Origin: Heloderma charlesbogerti
Taxonomy: Eukaryota > Chordata > Lepidosauria > Squamata > Helodermatidae
Direction: 5' to 3'
Assembly (NCBI GenBank): GCA_026122225.1
Contig: JANEZZ010002068.1
Span: forward strand, 930,001 to 994,000
Length of the DNA stretch: 64,000 nt
Program-made: the position numbers and the translations under genes
Notes under the pieces: generated by a model
Seen by the model: only the letters and a program-made list of their open reading frames with translations
Told to the model about the DNA's origin: nothing
The model's database searches: none
In this document: piece by piece, positions 44,501 through 55,276 of the stretch
How the letters are laid out: every line of letters starts with the position of its first letter
How positions within the stretch are numbered: position 1 is the stretch's first letter

Positions 44501-44891
44501 AATACCTCTACGCGAATATTTGCGTAGCCTATCATGTCAAAAAACAGGGACGCAAATGGCGTAGTGGGCGCCATTTGCGGCCGTAAAGCTGGTAGATTAG
44601 CCTAAATGCAGCCATTTATGGCTGCATTTAGGTTAATCTACCAGCTTTACGGCCGCAAATGGTGTCCACTACGCCATTTGCATCTGGAGACTTACTTAGC
44701 ACAGTGATATGGCATGGCAATGGCTGCCGGCTGTATCAACATTCGCCAGCTATGTGGAGCTGGCGGCTGGCTCCGCAGGATCGACGCGGAGCAGAGCTGG
44801 CCTGGACGGATTCCGGGGGGAGGAACAGATCGGCTCCCCCCACGGGTGGATTTCCCCATGGAACGACAGGTAGAGAATCAACTCATCCCTA
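44500..44891. mobile_element. hAT-like element, left end missing, with 140-bp palindrome
   Basis: The right end AACTCATCCCTA is at 44891. The interior has ATATTTGCGTAGCCTATCATG as in 54136-54920, and a large inverted repeat: arms 44545-44615 and 44618-44688 are nearly perfect complements with a 2-bp centre at GCCATTTATGGC. The left terminus is lost where the LINE begins. Confidence 0.75.
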
Positions 44892-45439
44892 ACTAAAAGG
44901 CAACAAAACTTGGGGAAATGAAAAGACATTCGGCTGCCGTCAAAAAGATGGTATGTTCACTGCCAGGAGAATCTCTCCAAGCAGAGCATTCCACTACTGG
45001 AGTGCCACCACCAAGGAGGCTGATGTGTCTGTCATTGATTGCTATCTCTGTGAGCCAAGGAACTCTGTTGGATTCTGAAGACCCTACATAACTTTAAAAA
45101 AAAAAAAGTCTGGGCATCTGAGCACAGCTGCCATTTTAATTTCTCACAATCCCCACAATGCCGCACCACTCCGGGGCCTCATGAGGAATTGCAGTGGCAG
45201 CTAGATGCAGCCACTTCGGAGCATGGCTCAGAGAGATTCTGCTGGCCGGTGTCAGGTAAGTCTGAAGGTCACCACACCCAGGGCACTCCCTTCTTTCCTC
45301 TTCCCTCTCCATCCCTTTTTCCTTGTGTGTCATCTCTTTTTTATATGGACAGTCCCTGTGGGCAGGGACAGTCTTTTTTGGTGATTGATTATAAGCTGTT
45401 CCGGCAGGCTTTTGTTTGTTTTGTTTTGCTGAGGAGCAG
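44892..45439. other. Intergenic, unassigned
   Basis: No repeat or gene recognised. Confidence 0.3.
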
Positions 45440-45605
45440 AATGAAAATAAATAAGAATAAGAAAAGGTATAAGAATAGGAATAGGAATAAGACTAGGAAT
45501 AAGAATAAGACTAGGAATAGGAATAGGAACAGGAACAGGAATAAGAATAGGAATAGGAAAAAGAGAAAGAATTAGAAAAGGAATAAGGATAAGAATAAAT
45601 AAAAC
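45440..45605. repeat. (AATAGG/AATAAG)n hexamer array
   Basis: About 25 imperfect hexamers mixing AATAGG, AATAAG and ACAGGA variants. Lys/Asn/Arg-rich and Ile/Pro-rich frames across it are artefacts. Confidence 0.9.
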
Positions 45606-45899
45606 CAAAGGAAGCCATGACACTGATGATAAGTGAACAATAATCAATCATTTTGGTTTGCCCGGTTTTATGATAATCTTTTTAATTACCCCTTTTGTTA
45701 TTTTTTTGAAACCTTTTTCTTAAAGAAAGAAACACAATTCTTTCATCTTTATGATCAAATTGCTGGGGCGAGGGGGGGGGGGTCTACCAAATGGTCTGTC
45801 ATCGATTCCATCCCTGTCATTCATATCTCAGTGGGGCTTGATGTGTCTCAATAAAGAAATTTGGAGGTGAATTGGAAGGCTCTCGTTAATGAGGAAGTC

Positions 45900-46560
45900 C
45901 CCAGAAATTTGGGAAGCAGCCAAAAAAATCCGACCACCGCAACTGCTCCCCAAAGAGCTCTGATATAAGAGCTCTAGCAAAATTGCTGCACATTATTTGG
46001 ACATCACCAGTCCCAGATCCCCTGCTCTCTTTTGTCATCTTCTTAATGATGCTTAAGGAATTTTAATCGTCTTCGCAAAATGTCTCCAAACCTCTCATTG
46101 TGTCACAGGCAGCCCCCAAACTGGGGGTGTATGGGGGGGATTAAAATCAAGCGATTAGGGGTAATGGATTGTACTAAAATTGGCAGAGATGAAGACTTGA
46201 GTTGCGGCAAGCTTGCTCTTTCTCAGCCGATTCCTTCCCTGCAGAATTCAAACCGTATTTCCCCTTCTTTAAAAAATTAAAAACAAAAGATGAGGAAGGA
46301 AATGGGGAAGAGTTCTTTTCAACCCTATTTCCCCCCACCCCAAAGTGCTTAAAAAATATATTTGTGTGCACACGGACAACCCGTATTAATTTCCAGCATT
46401 GCAGAGATGTTGGCGTAATTAGCAGAACAGAGACAATGTGCTGTTCATTAATGTGGCATAATACAGCTGATCTGGGTCTCTGAAGTTTGGCCACATGGAC
46501 TAATTTTGCTTTGCATTCCTTTTCTTTCTTTCTTTTTTTAATGAGGGCCATCTGCATGCT
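45900..46560. promoter_or_regulatory. Candidate conserved noncoding element downstream of EFNA2
   Basis: Repeat-free in appearance, A/T-rich, with CTTAATGATGC, GGAATTTTAATCG, GGCGTAATTAGC and TTCATTAATGTGGC (46030-46460). These are homeodomain-like cores. Candidate only. Confidence 0.3.
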
Positions 46561-46749
46561 AAGTATAGGACTGAATTAATACGAGGCGCATTGGTGCGCT
46601 CAGTGCAAGCGACAGCTACTGGCTGCCTTGTTCTTCCTTACAAGCAGAGAGTCAAACCATTTAAGGGGTAGGGAACCTTTTTCCTATGAAGAGCTGTTGA
46701 CTCATTATTACTACTACTATACAGAGTTAACAAACAGAATTGGTAAAGA

Positions 46750-47040
46750 CCGTCAAAAGACGCATTCTCGCATACACAAATATGCGCCTTCTCAAAAATG
46801 TGCATTTTCACCCATACGCAAATATGTACATTTTTTTCAGTCACCATTTTGTTTTTTAAAAAATGGGGACTGCAGAGCTCAATGAGCCTGCTGTGGTGAG
46901 TAAAGGCTGCTCGCCGATCACGGGCAGGGTGTGAGCAGGGGCAGGGGCTTGGTGAGTGGGGCTCAGGGGTGCGGGGGGGGTTTCCACCAGATTCCTGGAC
47001 AGAATCGGGCACCCAAACCACCGCCATTGAGAGCAATGTT
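46750..47040. mobile_element. Remnant of TGTGCATTTT-type hAT-like element
   Basis: AATGTGCATTTTCACCC, CATTTTGTTTTTTAAAAAATGG and the G-rich arm GGGGCAGGGGCTTGGTGAG match the right part of 19027-19576 and 63392-63906. Terminal CCCTA not preserved. Confidence 0.6.
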
Positions 47041-47303
47041 CAAAAATATTAGGAAAATCACTTGGAAAAAAAATAGGTATGCTTTGCAAATTTGTGTACA
47101 AAAATGCATGCATTAGGAGAAGTTTATGGATTTTCCTGAGAGCTTAAAAAACAAAAGAAATCTTGACATATGGGATAAAAAGAAGTTACGAAAATCTTTA
47201 AATGTCAGGATGGACCAAACTTAAGATTGGATAAATGAGAAATGGAGAGCAACCAAAATGGACAGATTTAGTAGAAGCTCAGATCTGATGTTGCTCACAT
47301 GGG

Positions 47304-47947
47304 TGTCAGGGTTCCCCTTATAACCTGGTCCCACTGAGCAACTCCTTAAGGATCTCTTGCCTCCTTAAGAGTCCCACCTTACTTATTTTTAAAAATTCCC
47401 CTTCCCAGTAACATGGGGTTTAGGGTGTAGACATGGGTGACTGACACTCTAGACACAGAGTTTAACCACAACAGCTTACTGGTAAATTTAAAGCTAGCAA
47501 ATCACAACTAAGGGTATTTACACAATAGAGCTGAGTGATAGAAAAGGCAATAAAAGAAAATAAAAGTTGCAAAATGCAAGTTCCTTTACCCTAGCTGTTC
47601 TTAGACTCTTCTAGGCTGCTTCTCCCTGATCACTCTTCAGGCTCTGCTCTCACTTCAGGCTCTGGCCGTCTCTCTCTTGCTCTTGCTCTTGCTCTTGCTG
47701 TGGCTGCAGTCTGCACTTTCTGACTCTGACTGACTGTCTCCCTATCTTTCTATACCCTCCTCCCTCAAAAGGGAAAGCACTGCTTCAGACTTGAAGAAAT
47801 GGAACTTAACTGGGGAAATGAAACTGACACTTAACTGGAGAAATGGAACTAGTCCTCTCAAGGTTACCCCCTCCCAACAGAAAACTCCAGGCCTCTAAGC
47901 CTGACCTTCCCCCCCCCCCTTGCCTCTGTAGGCCTCAAACCTTCACA
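47304..47947 (+). mobile_element. Solo LTR, 644 bp
   Basis: Starts TGTCAGGGTTCCCC and ends CCTTCACA, the TG...CA ends of an LTR. It is flanked on both sides by ATGGG (47299-47303, 47948-47952), a perfect 5-bp duplication. A second, internally deleted copy on the other strand is at 11658-11934. Contains a CTTGCT hexamer run (about 47675-47700). No gag, pol or env sequence adjoins it, so LTR-LTR recombination has removed the interior. Ty3/Gypsy versus retroviral origin is undecided. Confidence 0.9.
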
Positions 47948-47952
47948 ATGGG

Positions 47953-48614
47953 AAAGTCGTAGGCTGAACCGATGGGACTTTGGGGGGCGCAGTTAGTGTA
48001 CCTGTAGGGCCACGTCTCCTCCCCACGTTTTGTCCTTGTTGCAAAGGGTCCGAGCTAAAGCCATCTGAAGCCTGATAGGGGTCAGTACTGAAGTTGGCGC
48101 CACCTCCTCTAGGGACCTGGAGGTCCTGTCCTAAAGAGCCCTCATCCAGTTCTCTGAGTGTCTGCTACTATGGTGCAGAGGAGACTTGTCTTTTGGGGCT
48201 GAAGAATGCAGAAGGGCCAGTCCTCGGGCTGGTGAAGGGCGCAGGGAACTCTTGGGGGCCACATTCCAGTGGTGGGCAGTGCCAAAGTAGCAGCCCATTA
48301 AAGCTCTTCACTATGCCGTCGGAGAGGCATTCCAATGATTTCAAAGAGGGGGAGTGGGAAGGATTGCTGGAGCCAGTTCCAACCTTCCGGCAGGGTAGGA
48401 CCACTCTGGAACTAATCCCAATCCTCCTGCAAAGTAGGACTGGCCAACCTCGGCCTTCCAGCCCCCTCAAATACTGAAATGAGCACCAAGGTTATGCAGA
48501 AGAAATCACACCCACTAAAGGTTGGATGAAGACTTCTTCGGATAAAAAGAAAGGGTAGGGGGAAAGGGAAGAATGGAAGTAGCAAGTTCCACAGTGGGGT
48601 ACAAAGCCGAGTTA
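47953..48614. other. Intergenic, unassigned
   Basis: Overlapping frames of about 100-127 codons on both strands at 48094-48477 look like chance openness in G/C-rich DNA; no domain recognised. Confidence 0.3.
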
Positions 48615-48900
48615 CCTAAACGTACACGCCTCAGTGGATCAGGGGAATAGGGTTCGGCTTGTGCTGGATGGGCTCAGGCTCCCCCTGAAGACCCAGGTTT
48701 GCTGCTTGGGTGTCTTTCTGGATTCAGCCCTGAGCCTGGATGCCCAGGTTTCGGCAGTGCCCAGGAGTGCATCTGCACAGCTAAAGCGCATGCGCCAGCT
48801 GCCCCTGTTCCTGGAGATGTCCGACTTGGCCACAGTGACAGAGGCCTTACTACAGGCTCTGTTTAGGCTATGTTTACAGGTGTCTATGCTGGGAAAGTTC
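48615..48900 (+). mobile_element. L2 LINE internal fragment
   Basis: The frame 48634-48903 reads VRLVLDGLRLPLKTQVCCLG, VFLDSALSLDAQVSAVPRSA and QLKRMRQLPLFLEMSDLATV, a segment of L2 ORF2 after the RT core. Confidence 0.8.
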
Positions 48901-49757
48901 TGATTGTTTTCCCTCTGCACAAGAGCTGTTAGCCTATGCTGGGAAAGTTGCAGATGAGTGCTAATTAACGCTCGCTGCTGTCATGCTGCCTCACTGCTGA
49001 CATGTATGGTATAAGACCCATTGTACCCCATGGCTCTGGATTCAGAGAAGCTGTCTGATCCAACCACTGGGTATGCCTGTGTGCTGTAAGTACTCAATGA
49101 AGTCTCCTTGTAAGCAAACCTGGATCTGGCTTATCACTTCCGCAGCACCTCCAAACCTTAGCAGCCCACGGCAGGGGCATACACATACCAAAGTATGGAT
49201 TTCCCTGGATAGCATCCAGCCATCAGCAGGTCTGGAACCACCAGGACAAAGGGAGACACCACACCTCTCCCTCGGCCTCCTTTTACAGCCCAGCCCTGGC
49301 AACCCAGGAGTCAGGACACATTTCCCTTTAGCCAGCCCCAGGCTCAGCTCCAGGGTGGGCCGTCCTTGCTGGAACTCCCCACCCAACCCAGCTGCTGTCA
49401 CTCCCCAATTAGCAGGGACTGTGCCTGGCCTTGAGTGAAGGGCCAAGGAGTCTCTAGATAACATACTATTCCAGGTGGTTGCCTTAGATGGGACAACACA
49501 GCCTGATTTCCTGCTGGAAAACAGGCTGCCATTCTTGACAGAGAGAGATGGCACAAAACCCAGAAAACCACCAGACGAATGGTGGTAGGGTGAAAAGGGG
49601 GGGCAGCAGGAGGGGCGTGCCTATGTGGTGCATGCCAGAGTTCTGCAGTCATGCTGTATCTTTTTCTCATCTCTATCTTCCTCAGGGCAGCATGAGGGTT
49701 CAGAGGTTATAACAAGGACAAGCAGAAAGAAACCAGACATTGTATCGGTACAGAACC
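48901..49757. other. Intergenic, possibly LTR-derived in part
   Basis: ATGCTGGGAAAGTT occurs twice (near 48889 and 48936). The text at 49060-49141 (CAATGAAGTCTCCTTGTAAGC) is reminiscent of an LTR U5, but no TG...CA ends with a duplication were found. Confidence 0.25.
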
Positions 49758-50268
49758 TAGGGATGTCATGGAAGTCCAGAAAGGGGATGGAGTCTGGTGT
49801 GCCTCCTCCCTCTAGGCCCCCTGGAAGCCAGTCCATTGGTGCATGCTGAGTTGAGCAAGATTGGGGATCCCCGCTTCCCGGCGAGCCACCATTTTGGGAA
49901 AACTGCAGGTATTTTTTTTTTTTTAGATAAATGGCCATTTTGTGCAAAATGGCAGCTGTAGATAACACCATTTAATGCAAAATTGCAGGTGTATGTGGAC
50001 TCATTAGACCATGTACACCTGCAACTTCGCATAAATGGCACTACTATTTATGGCTGCCATTTTGTGCAAAATGGCCATTTACATCAAAAATGTACCCACA
50101 GTTTTCTGCAAAATGGCAGCTCATGGGTAAGCTGGATGCCTCGTGCCGCTCGCTGGGTGCCCACAGACTCTCCGGTGGCTCATGCCATGCACCAAGCAGG
50201 GTCAGGCTGCTGGCAGGGGTCCGGCGAGCAGGGCACAAGGCAAGAGCAGGTGAGTTCAGCCATCCCTA
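49758..50268. mobile_element. hAT-like element, 511 bp
   Basis: Starts TAGGGATGTCATGGAAGTCC and ends TTCAGCCATCCCTA. Flanks are ACAGAACC (49750-49757) and ACAGAATC (50269-50276). The interior carries repeated inverted GCCATTTTGTGCAAAATGGC-type palindromes. Sister of 59604-60075. Confidence 0.92.
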
Positions 50269-50454
50269 ACAGAATCTCTGTAGAAATGTTGGCTTTCAGA
50301 GGGGAGGGGGCATGCCTCTCTTTTAATTCATTTGATGAGCTACTAAGGTGTCAGGATGCCCTTATTCTGAGATGATCCTCAGCCCCTGTGAAGCCAGCCC
50401 CTGGCAAACTGGTGCCCACTTTCAAAGTTTTAACTTCTTTTCAGGTAATTCCTT

Positions 50455-50490
50455 CCTCCTCCTCCTCCTCCTCCTCCTCCTCCTCCTCCC
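50455..50490. repeat. (CCT)n microsatellite
   Basis: About 12 CCT units, then C/T-rich sequence. Confidence 0.93.
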
Positions 50491-50529
50491 TTCCCCTCCC
50501 CTCCCCCAGTCCACAAAGACCTCCCTCCC

Positions 50530-50780
50530 TCCCCATCAGGACAAAGATGACGATGGTGATTAAAATTTTGGGATTAGCAGCCAGAGAAAGCCAGGATTAA
50601 ACTCTTTGCTCAGCGGAGAGAGGAGCTTAAAATCTGTCACGAGAGTCGCCAGATGATGGATTGCCGTAAAGCAGGGCGTTAACGTGGCCGGCGTTCAAAC
50701 ATGAAAGGGGGCCATTGTCTCGTCAAAGGGATGATCCGGATTGAGGAGAACATGAGCAGCTTTCTGAAAACTGAAATAAA
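50530..50780. promoter_or_regulatory. Candidate conserved noncoding element
   Basis: Repeat-free sequence with ATGGTGATTAAAATTTTGG, GGATTAGCAGCC and GGATTAAACTC (OTX/PITX-type GGATTA cores, 50570-50600). Candidate only. Confidence 0.28.
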
Positions 50781-50904
50781 TAAATAAATGTGCCCACAGC
50801 GGCTCCTTCTCGCAAAGGGAAAGACAGCGGCTCTCGAACGGAGAGAGCGGCAGAGAAGTCGCCACCAACGGGGAGGGGAAACAAAGAATGGCCCATCTCT
50901 AAGA

Positions 50905-51282
50905 AGGGGGTATACCTGGGACAGTATCCAACTGTGTTAACTGGTGTACACAGGCAGACTGCCTCTGGTACTGGAGGTGGCACAGAGCCATCAGGACTAG
51001 TAGCCATGGATGGCATTCTCCTCCTCCAGGAATTTGTCCAACCCCCAATTCAAGCCATCCAAATTGGTGGCCATCACTACATCTTGTGGAAGTGAGTTCC
51101 ATAGTTGAACTCTGTGCTGTGTGAAGACGTCCTTCCTGTTATGTCTCCTGAATCTTCCACCAATCGGCTACATAGGATGTTGAACCACTGGGTTCTAGTA
51201 TTACTAGAGAAGGGGAAAAATGTCTCCCTATTCCTACTCTCCACACCATGCGTAATTTTGTACACCTCTATCATGCCTCCCC
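50905..51282 (-). mobile_element. CR1-like LINE, antisense, part 1 (before BovB)
   Basis: AGTAGCCATGGATGGCATTC, GGAATTTGTCCAACCCCC, GAAGTGAGTTCCATAGTTG and TGTACACCTCTATCATGCC are antisense CR1 3' region. The element continues after the BovB at 55277. Confidence 0.85.
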
Positions 51283-51345
51283 CCTTCATGGATCACTGCC
51301 TTGTTGTGGCGAAGGGGCTTGCATAACTCAGTGAAGCCATAAGCT

Positions 51346-53502
51346 ATGCCATGCAGGGCCACCCAAGACGGACAGGTCATGGTGGAGAGTTCTGACAAAA
51401 TGTGGTCCACTGGAGAAGGAAATGGCAACCCACTCCAGGATTCTTGCCAAGAAAACCCCATGGAACGTAGCACAAGGCTAAAAGAGATGACGCCAGAAGA
51501 TGAGCCCCTCAGGTTGGAAGGTGTCCAAAATACTACTGGGGAAGAGCAGAGGGAATTCCCAAGTAGCGCCAGAAAGAGTGAAGCGGCTGGGCCAAAGCCG
51601 AAAGGACACTCAGCTGTGGATGTGTCTGGTGGTGAAAAGAAAGTCCGACGCTGTAAAGAACAATACTGTTTAGGAACCTGGAATGTCAGATCAATTAATC
51701 AAGGTAAGCTGGTGGTGGTCAAGCATGAGATGGCAAGATTGAACATCGACATCTTGGGAATCAGCGAACCAAAATGGACAGGCATGGGCGAATTTAATTC
51801 AGGTGACCATCATATCTACTACTGTGGGCAAGAATCCCTTAGAAGAAATGGAGTAGCACTCATAAGGGTGGGAAAAGCAGTACTGGGGTACAATCTCAAA
51901 AACGATAGAATGATCTCAGTACGAATCCAAGGCAAACCATTCAACATCACAGTAATTCAAGTCTATGCCCCAACCACAGAGGCCGAAGAAGCTGAGGTTG
52001 ATTGGTTCTATGAAGACCTACAACACCTTCTAGAACTAACACCCAAAAAAGATGTCCTCTTCATCATAGGGGATTGGAATGCTAAAGCAGGAAGTCAAGA
52101 AATAACCAGGATAACAGGCAAGCATGGCCTTGGTGTACAAAATCAAGCAGGACAAAGGCTAATAGAGTTTTGCCAAGAGAACACACTGATCATAGCAAAC
52201 ACGCTTTTCCAGCAGCACAAGAGGCGACTCTACACATGGACATCACCAGATGGTCAATATCGAAATCAGATTGATTATGTACTTTGCAGCCAAAGATGGA
52301 GAAGCTCTATACAGTCAGTCAAAACAAGACCTGGAGCTGACTGTGGCTCAGATCAGGAGCTTATTATTGCAAAAGTTCGACTTAAATTGAAAAACATAGG
52401 GAAAACCACTAAACCATTCAGGTATGACCTCAATCATATCCCTTATGAATATACAGTGGAAGTGAGGAATAGATTTAAGGGATTAAACCTGATAGACAGA
52501 GTACCTGAGGAACTATGGACGGAGGTCCGTAACATTGTTCAGGAGGCAGCAACGAAATCCATCCCAAAGAAAAAGAAATACAAGAAAGCCAAGTGGCTGT
52601 CTGATGAGGCTTTACAAGTAGCTGAGGAAAGAAGGGAAGCGAAAAGCAAGGGAGAAAGGGGAAGATATACCCAACTGAATGCAGAGTTCCAGAGAATAGC
52701 AAGGAGAGACAAGAAGGCCTTCTTAAATGAACAATGCAAAGAAATCGAGGAAAACAACAGAATGGGAAAGACTAGAGATCTTTTCAAGAAAATCGGAGAT
52801 ATCCAGGGAACGTTTTGTGCAAAGATGGGCATGATAAAGGACAAAGAAGGCAGGGACCTAACAGAAGCAGATGAGATTAAGAAGGGGTGGAAAGAATACA
52901 CAGAAGAACTATACAGGAAAGATCTGAATGTCCCTGATAGCCATGAGAGTGCGGTCACTGAACTTGAGCTGGACATCCTAGAGAGTGAAGTCAAGTGGGC
53001 CTTAGCAAGCATTACTAACAACAAAGCTAACGGAGATGACAGTATTCCAGCTGAGCTATTTAAAATCCTAAAAGATGATGCTGTTAAAGTGCTGCACTCA
53101 ATATGCCAACAAATTTGGAACACTCCACAGTGGCCACAAGACTGGAAAAGGTCAGTTTACATTCCAATCCCAAAGAACGGCAATGCCAAAGAGTGCTCAA
53201 ACTACTGTACAGTTGCGCTCATTTCACATGCCAGCAAGGTTATGTTCAAAATCCTACAAGCTAGGCTTCAGCAGTATGTGAACCGAGAACTACCAGAAGT
53301 ACAAGCTGGGTTCCGAAGAGGCAGAGGAACTAGAGATCAAATCGCCAACATTCGCTGGATCATGGAGAAAGCAAGAGAATTCCAGAAAGATGTCTATTTC
53401 TGCTTCATTGACTACGCTAAAGCCTTTGATTGTGTGGATCACAACAAACTGTGGCAAATTCTGAAAGTGATGGGAGTACCAGACCACCTTACCTGTCTCT
53501 GA
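51346..53502 (+). pseudogene. BovB ORF, part 1: endonuclease and RT start
   Basis: 718 codons open without a stop. APE-type endonuclease motifs are visible: TWNVRSIN, ISEPKWTG, VYAPT, GDWNAKAG (Asp at residue 243), NQIDYVLCS. The final motif reads GSDQE at residues 334-338. The usual catalytic histidine of the family SDH motif is replaced by Gln (codon CAG at 52354-52356). RT motif A follows (CFIDYAKAFDC, Asp near residue 689). A one-base deletion near 53497-53500 turns the family LLRNLY into a premature TGA at 53500. The conserved GVALI segment also lacks a few residues. Confidence 0.95.
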
Positions 53503-54135
53503 GAAACCTGTACGAGGGTCAAGAAGCAACAGTAAGAAACGGACATGGAACAACCGAGTGGTTCAAAATTGGGAAAGGAGTACGACAAGGCTGCATATTG
53601 TCACCCTGCTTATTTAACTTATATGCAGAGTACATCATGAGAAACGCCGGGTTGGATGAATCACAGGTCGGAATTCAGATTGCGGGGAGAATGATCAACA
53701 ACCTCCGATATGCAGACGATACCACCCTAATGGCAGAAAGTGAAGAGGATCTAAAGAGCCTCTTGTTGAGGGTGAAAGAGGAGAGTGCAAAAGCTGGTTT
53801 GAAACTCAACATTAAAAAAACTAAGATCATGGCATCTGGCCCCATCACTTCCTGGCATATAGAAGGGGAAGAAATGGAAGCAGTGACAGATTTTATTTTC
53901 TTGGGCTCCAAGATCACCGCAGATGGTGAGTGCAGCCATGAAATTAAAAGACGCTTGCTCCTTGGGAGGAAAGCTATGGCAAACCTAGACAGCATAGTAA
54001 GAAGCAGAGACATCACCTTGCCGACAAAGGTCCGTCTAATCAAAGCTATGGTTTTCCCAGTAGCAACGTATGGCTGTGAGAGCTGGACTATAAGGAAGGC
54101 CGAGCGCCGAAGAATTGATGCTTTCAAACTGTGGT
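53503..54135 (+). pseudogene. BovB ORF, part 2 (shifted frame): RT motifs B and C
   Basis: Reading resumes in another frame: LYEGQEATVRNGHGTTEW, GVRQGCILSPCLFNLYAEY (motif B), LRYADDTTLMAES (catalytic YADD at 53709-53720), GLKLNIKKTKIMASGP and AERRRIDAFKLW. It is cut at 54135 by the hAT-like insertion. Confidence 0.94.
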
Positions 54136-54920
54136 TAGGGATGTACGAAAATCACTTACCTTTCAGGGATTATGCTGATGGTGGGGGGAAGGCGCTCCGT
54201 CCCTCCCCCTGGAATCCTGGAAGGGGGGGAGGCGCTCCATTCCTCCCCCCCGGAATCCTGGCCGGCCGGCTGTCCTCCACAGCGATCCTGGCCCGCCGCC
54301 ATTTGCGTCTCTGCAGTCAGCCATGATAGGTTACGTAAATGTTTACGTAGCCTATCGGCTGACTTAAAAAAACCAAACGAAACGCGCGTACGCAAATGTG
54401 AACCGAGAACTAGCGTCTACGCTATTTGCGTTCCCCTTATTTTTGCCGTCTTAGTCTACGTAAATGTTTACGTAGACTAAGATGTGCCAAAATAAGGAAC
54501 ACAAATGGTGGCGGCCATGGCCGCTGCTATTTGCGTACGCGCGGTTTTTTGTTTTTTGTTTTAAGTCAGCCGTGAATTGTGATAGGCTACGTAAACATTT
54601 ACGTAGCCTATCACGGTGTTTTTTTAAAACCTAGACGTGATAGGCTACATAAATCTTTACGTAGCATATCACGTTTTGTTTTGTTTTTTAAACTGGAAAT
54701 GGCGGCAGCGGCGGCAACCGGTCAGAAGACCGGCCGCCGCCGAACTGCCGCCGAACCGCCACCGGAGCCGGAGCCGCTGCTGCCAGGAAGATCCGCCCAA
54801 GGTAAGTCTCATCCCGGGGGCGGGCGGGGGGGCGGGCCGTTCTGCCACCGATTTTGGGTGGCCGAATGCGCTGGCATTCGGCCTCCCCGAGATCCGTGGC
54901 GGAACTTTCGTACATCCCTA
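54136..54920. mobile_element. hAT-like element inside BovB, 785 bp
   Basis: Starts TAGGGATGTACGAAA and ends with its exact complement TTTCGTACATCCCTA. Both flanks are ACTGTGGT (54128-54135, 54921-54928), a perfect 8-bp duplication, and excision restores the BovB reading frame. Four TACGTAAA inverted pairs sit at about 54328-54353, 54451-54480, 54579-54614 and 54636-54673. The right half is G/C-rich. No transposase. Confidence 0.97.
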
Positions 54921-55272
54921 ACTGTGGTGCTGGAGAAGACTCTTACGAGTCCCCTGGACTGCAAGGAGGTCAGATCAGTCCATCCTAAAGGAAATCAACC
55001 CTGACTGCTCATTGGAAGGACAGATACTGAAGCTGAAGCTCAAATATTTTGGCCACCTAATGCGAAGAGAAAACTCCCTGGAAAAGACCCTGATGCTGGG
55101 AAAGATTGAAGGCAAAAGGAGAAGGGGACGGCAGAGGATGAGATGGCTAGATAGCATCACCGATAAAATGAATATGAACTTGAGCACGCTCCGGGAGAGA
55201 ACGCAGGACAGGAAGGCCTGGCGTGCTATGGTCCATGGGGTCGCAAAGAGTCGGACACGACTGAACGACTGA
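54921..55272 (+). pseudogene. BovB ORF, part 3: C-terminus
   Basis: After the hAT-like element the frame continues CWRRLLRVPW-type sequence, KYFGHLMRRENSLEKTLM, GRQRMRWLDSITDKMN and RAMVHGVAKSRTRLND, then a stop at 55270-55272. These are the standard BovB C-terminal motifs. The stop is only four bases before the 3' end of the element. Confidence 0.94.
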
Positions 55273-55276
55273 ACAA

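Larger units (their letters stand above)
51283..55276 (+). mobile_element. Near full-length BovB (RTE) LINE
   Basis: BovB moves by target-primed reverse transcription and is known for spread between squamates and ruminants. This copy begins CCTTCATGGATCACTGCC and ends a few bases after its ORF stop (GAACGACTGAACAA). It is flanked by ATCATGCCTCCCC on both sides (51270-51282 and 55277-55289), a perfect 13-bp duplication. Without the internal hAT-like element and its extra 8 bp it is about 3.2 kb, close to full length for BovB. The target is an older CR1. Confidence 0.96.

Noticed and set aside
47304..47947. Full-length endogenous retrovirus
   Set aside because: Only one LTR with its own target duplication is present; no gag, pol or env beside it.
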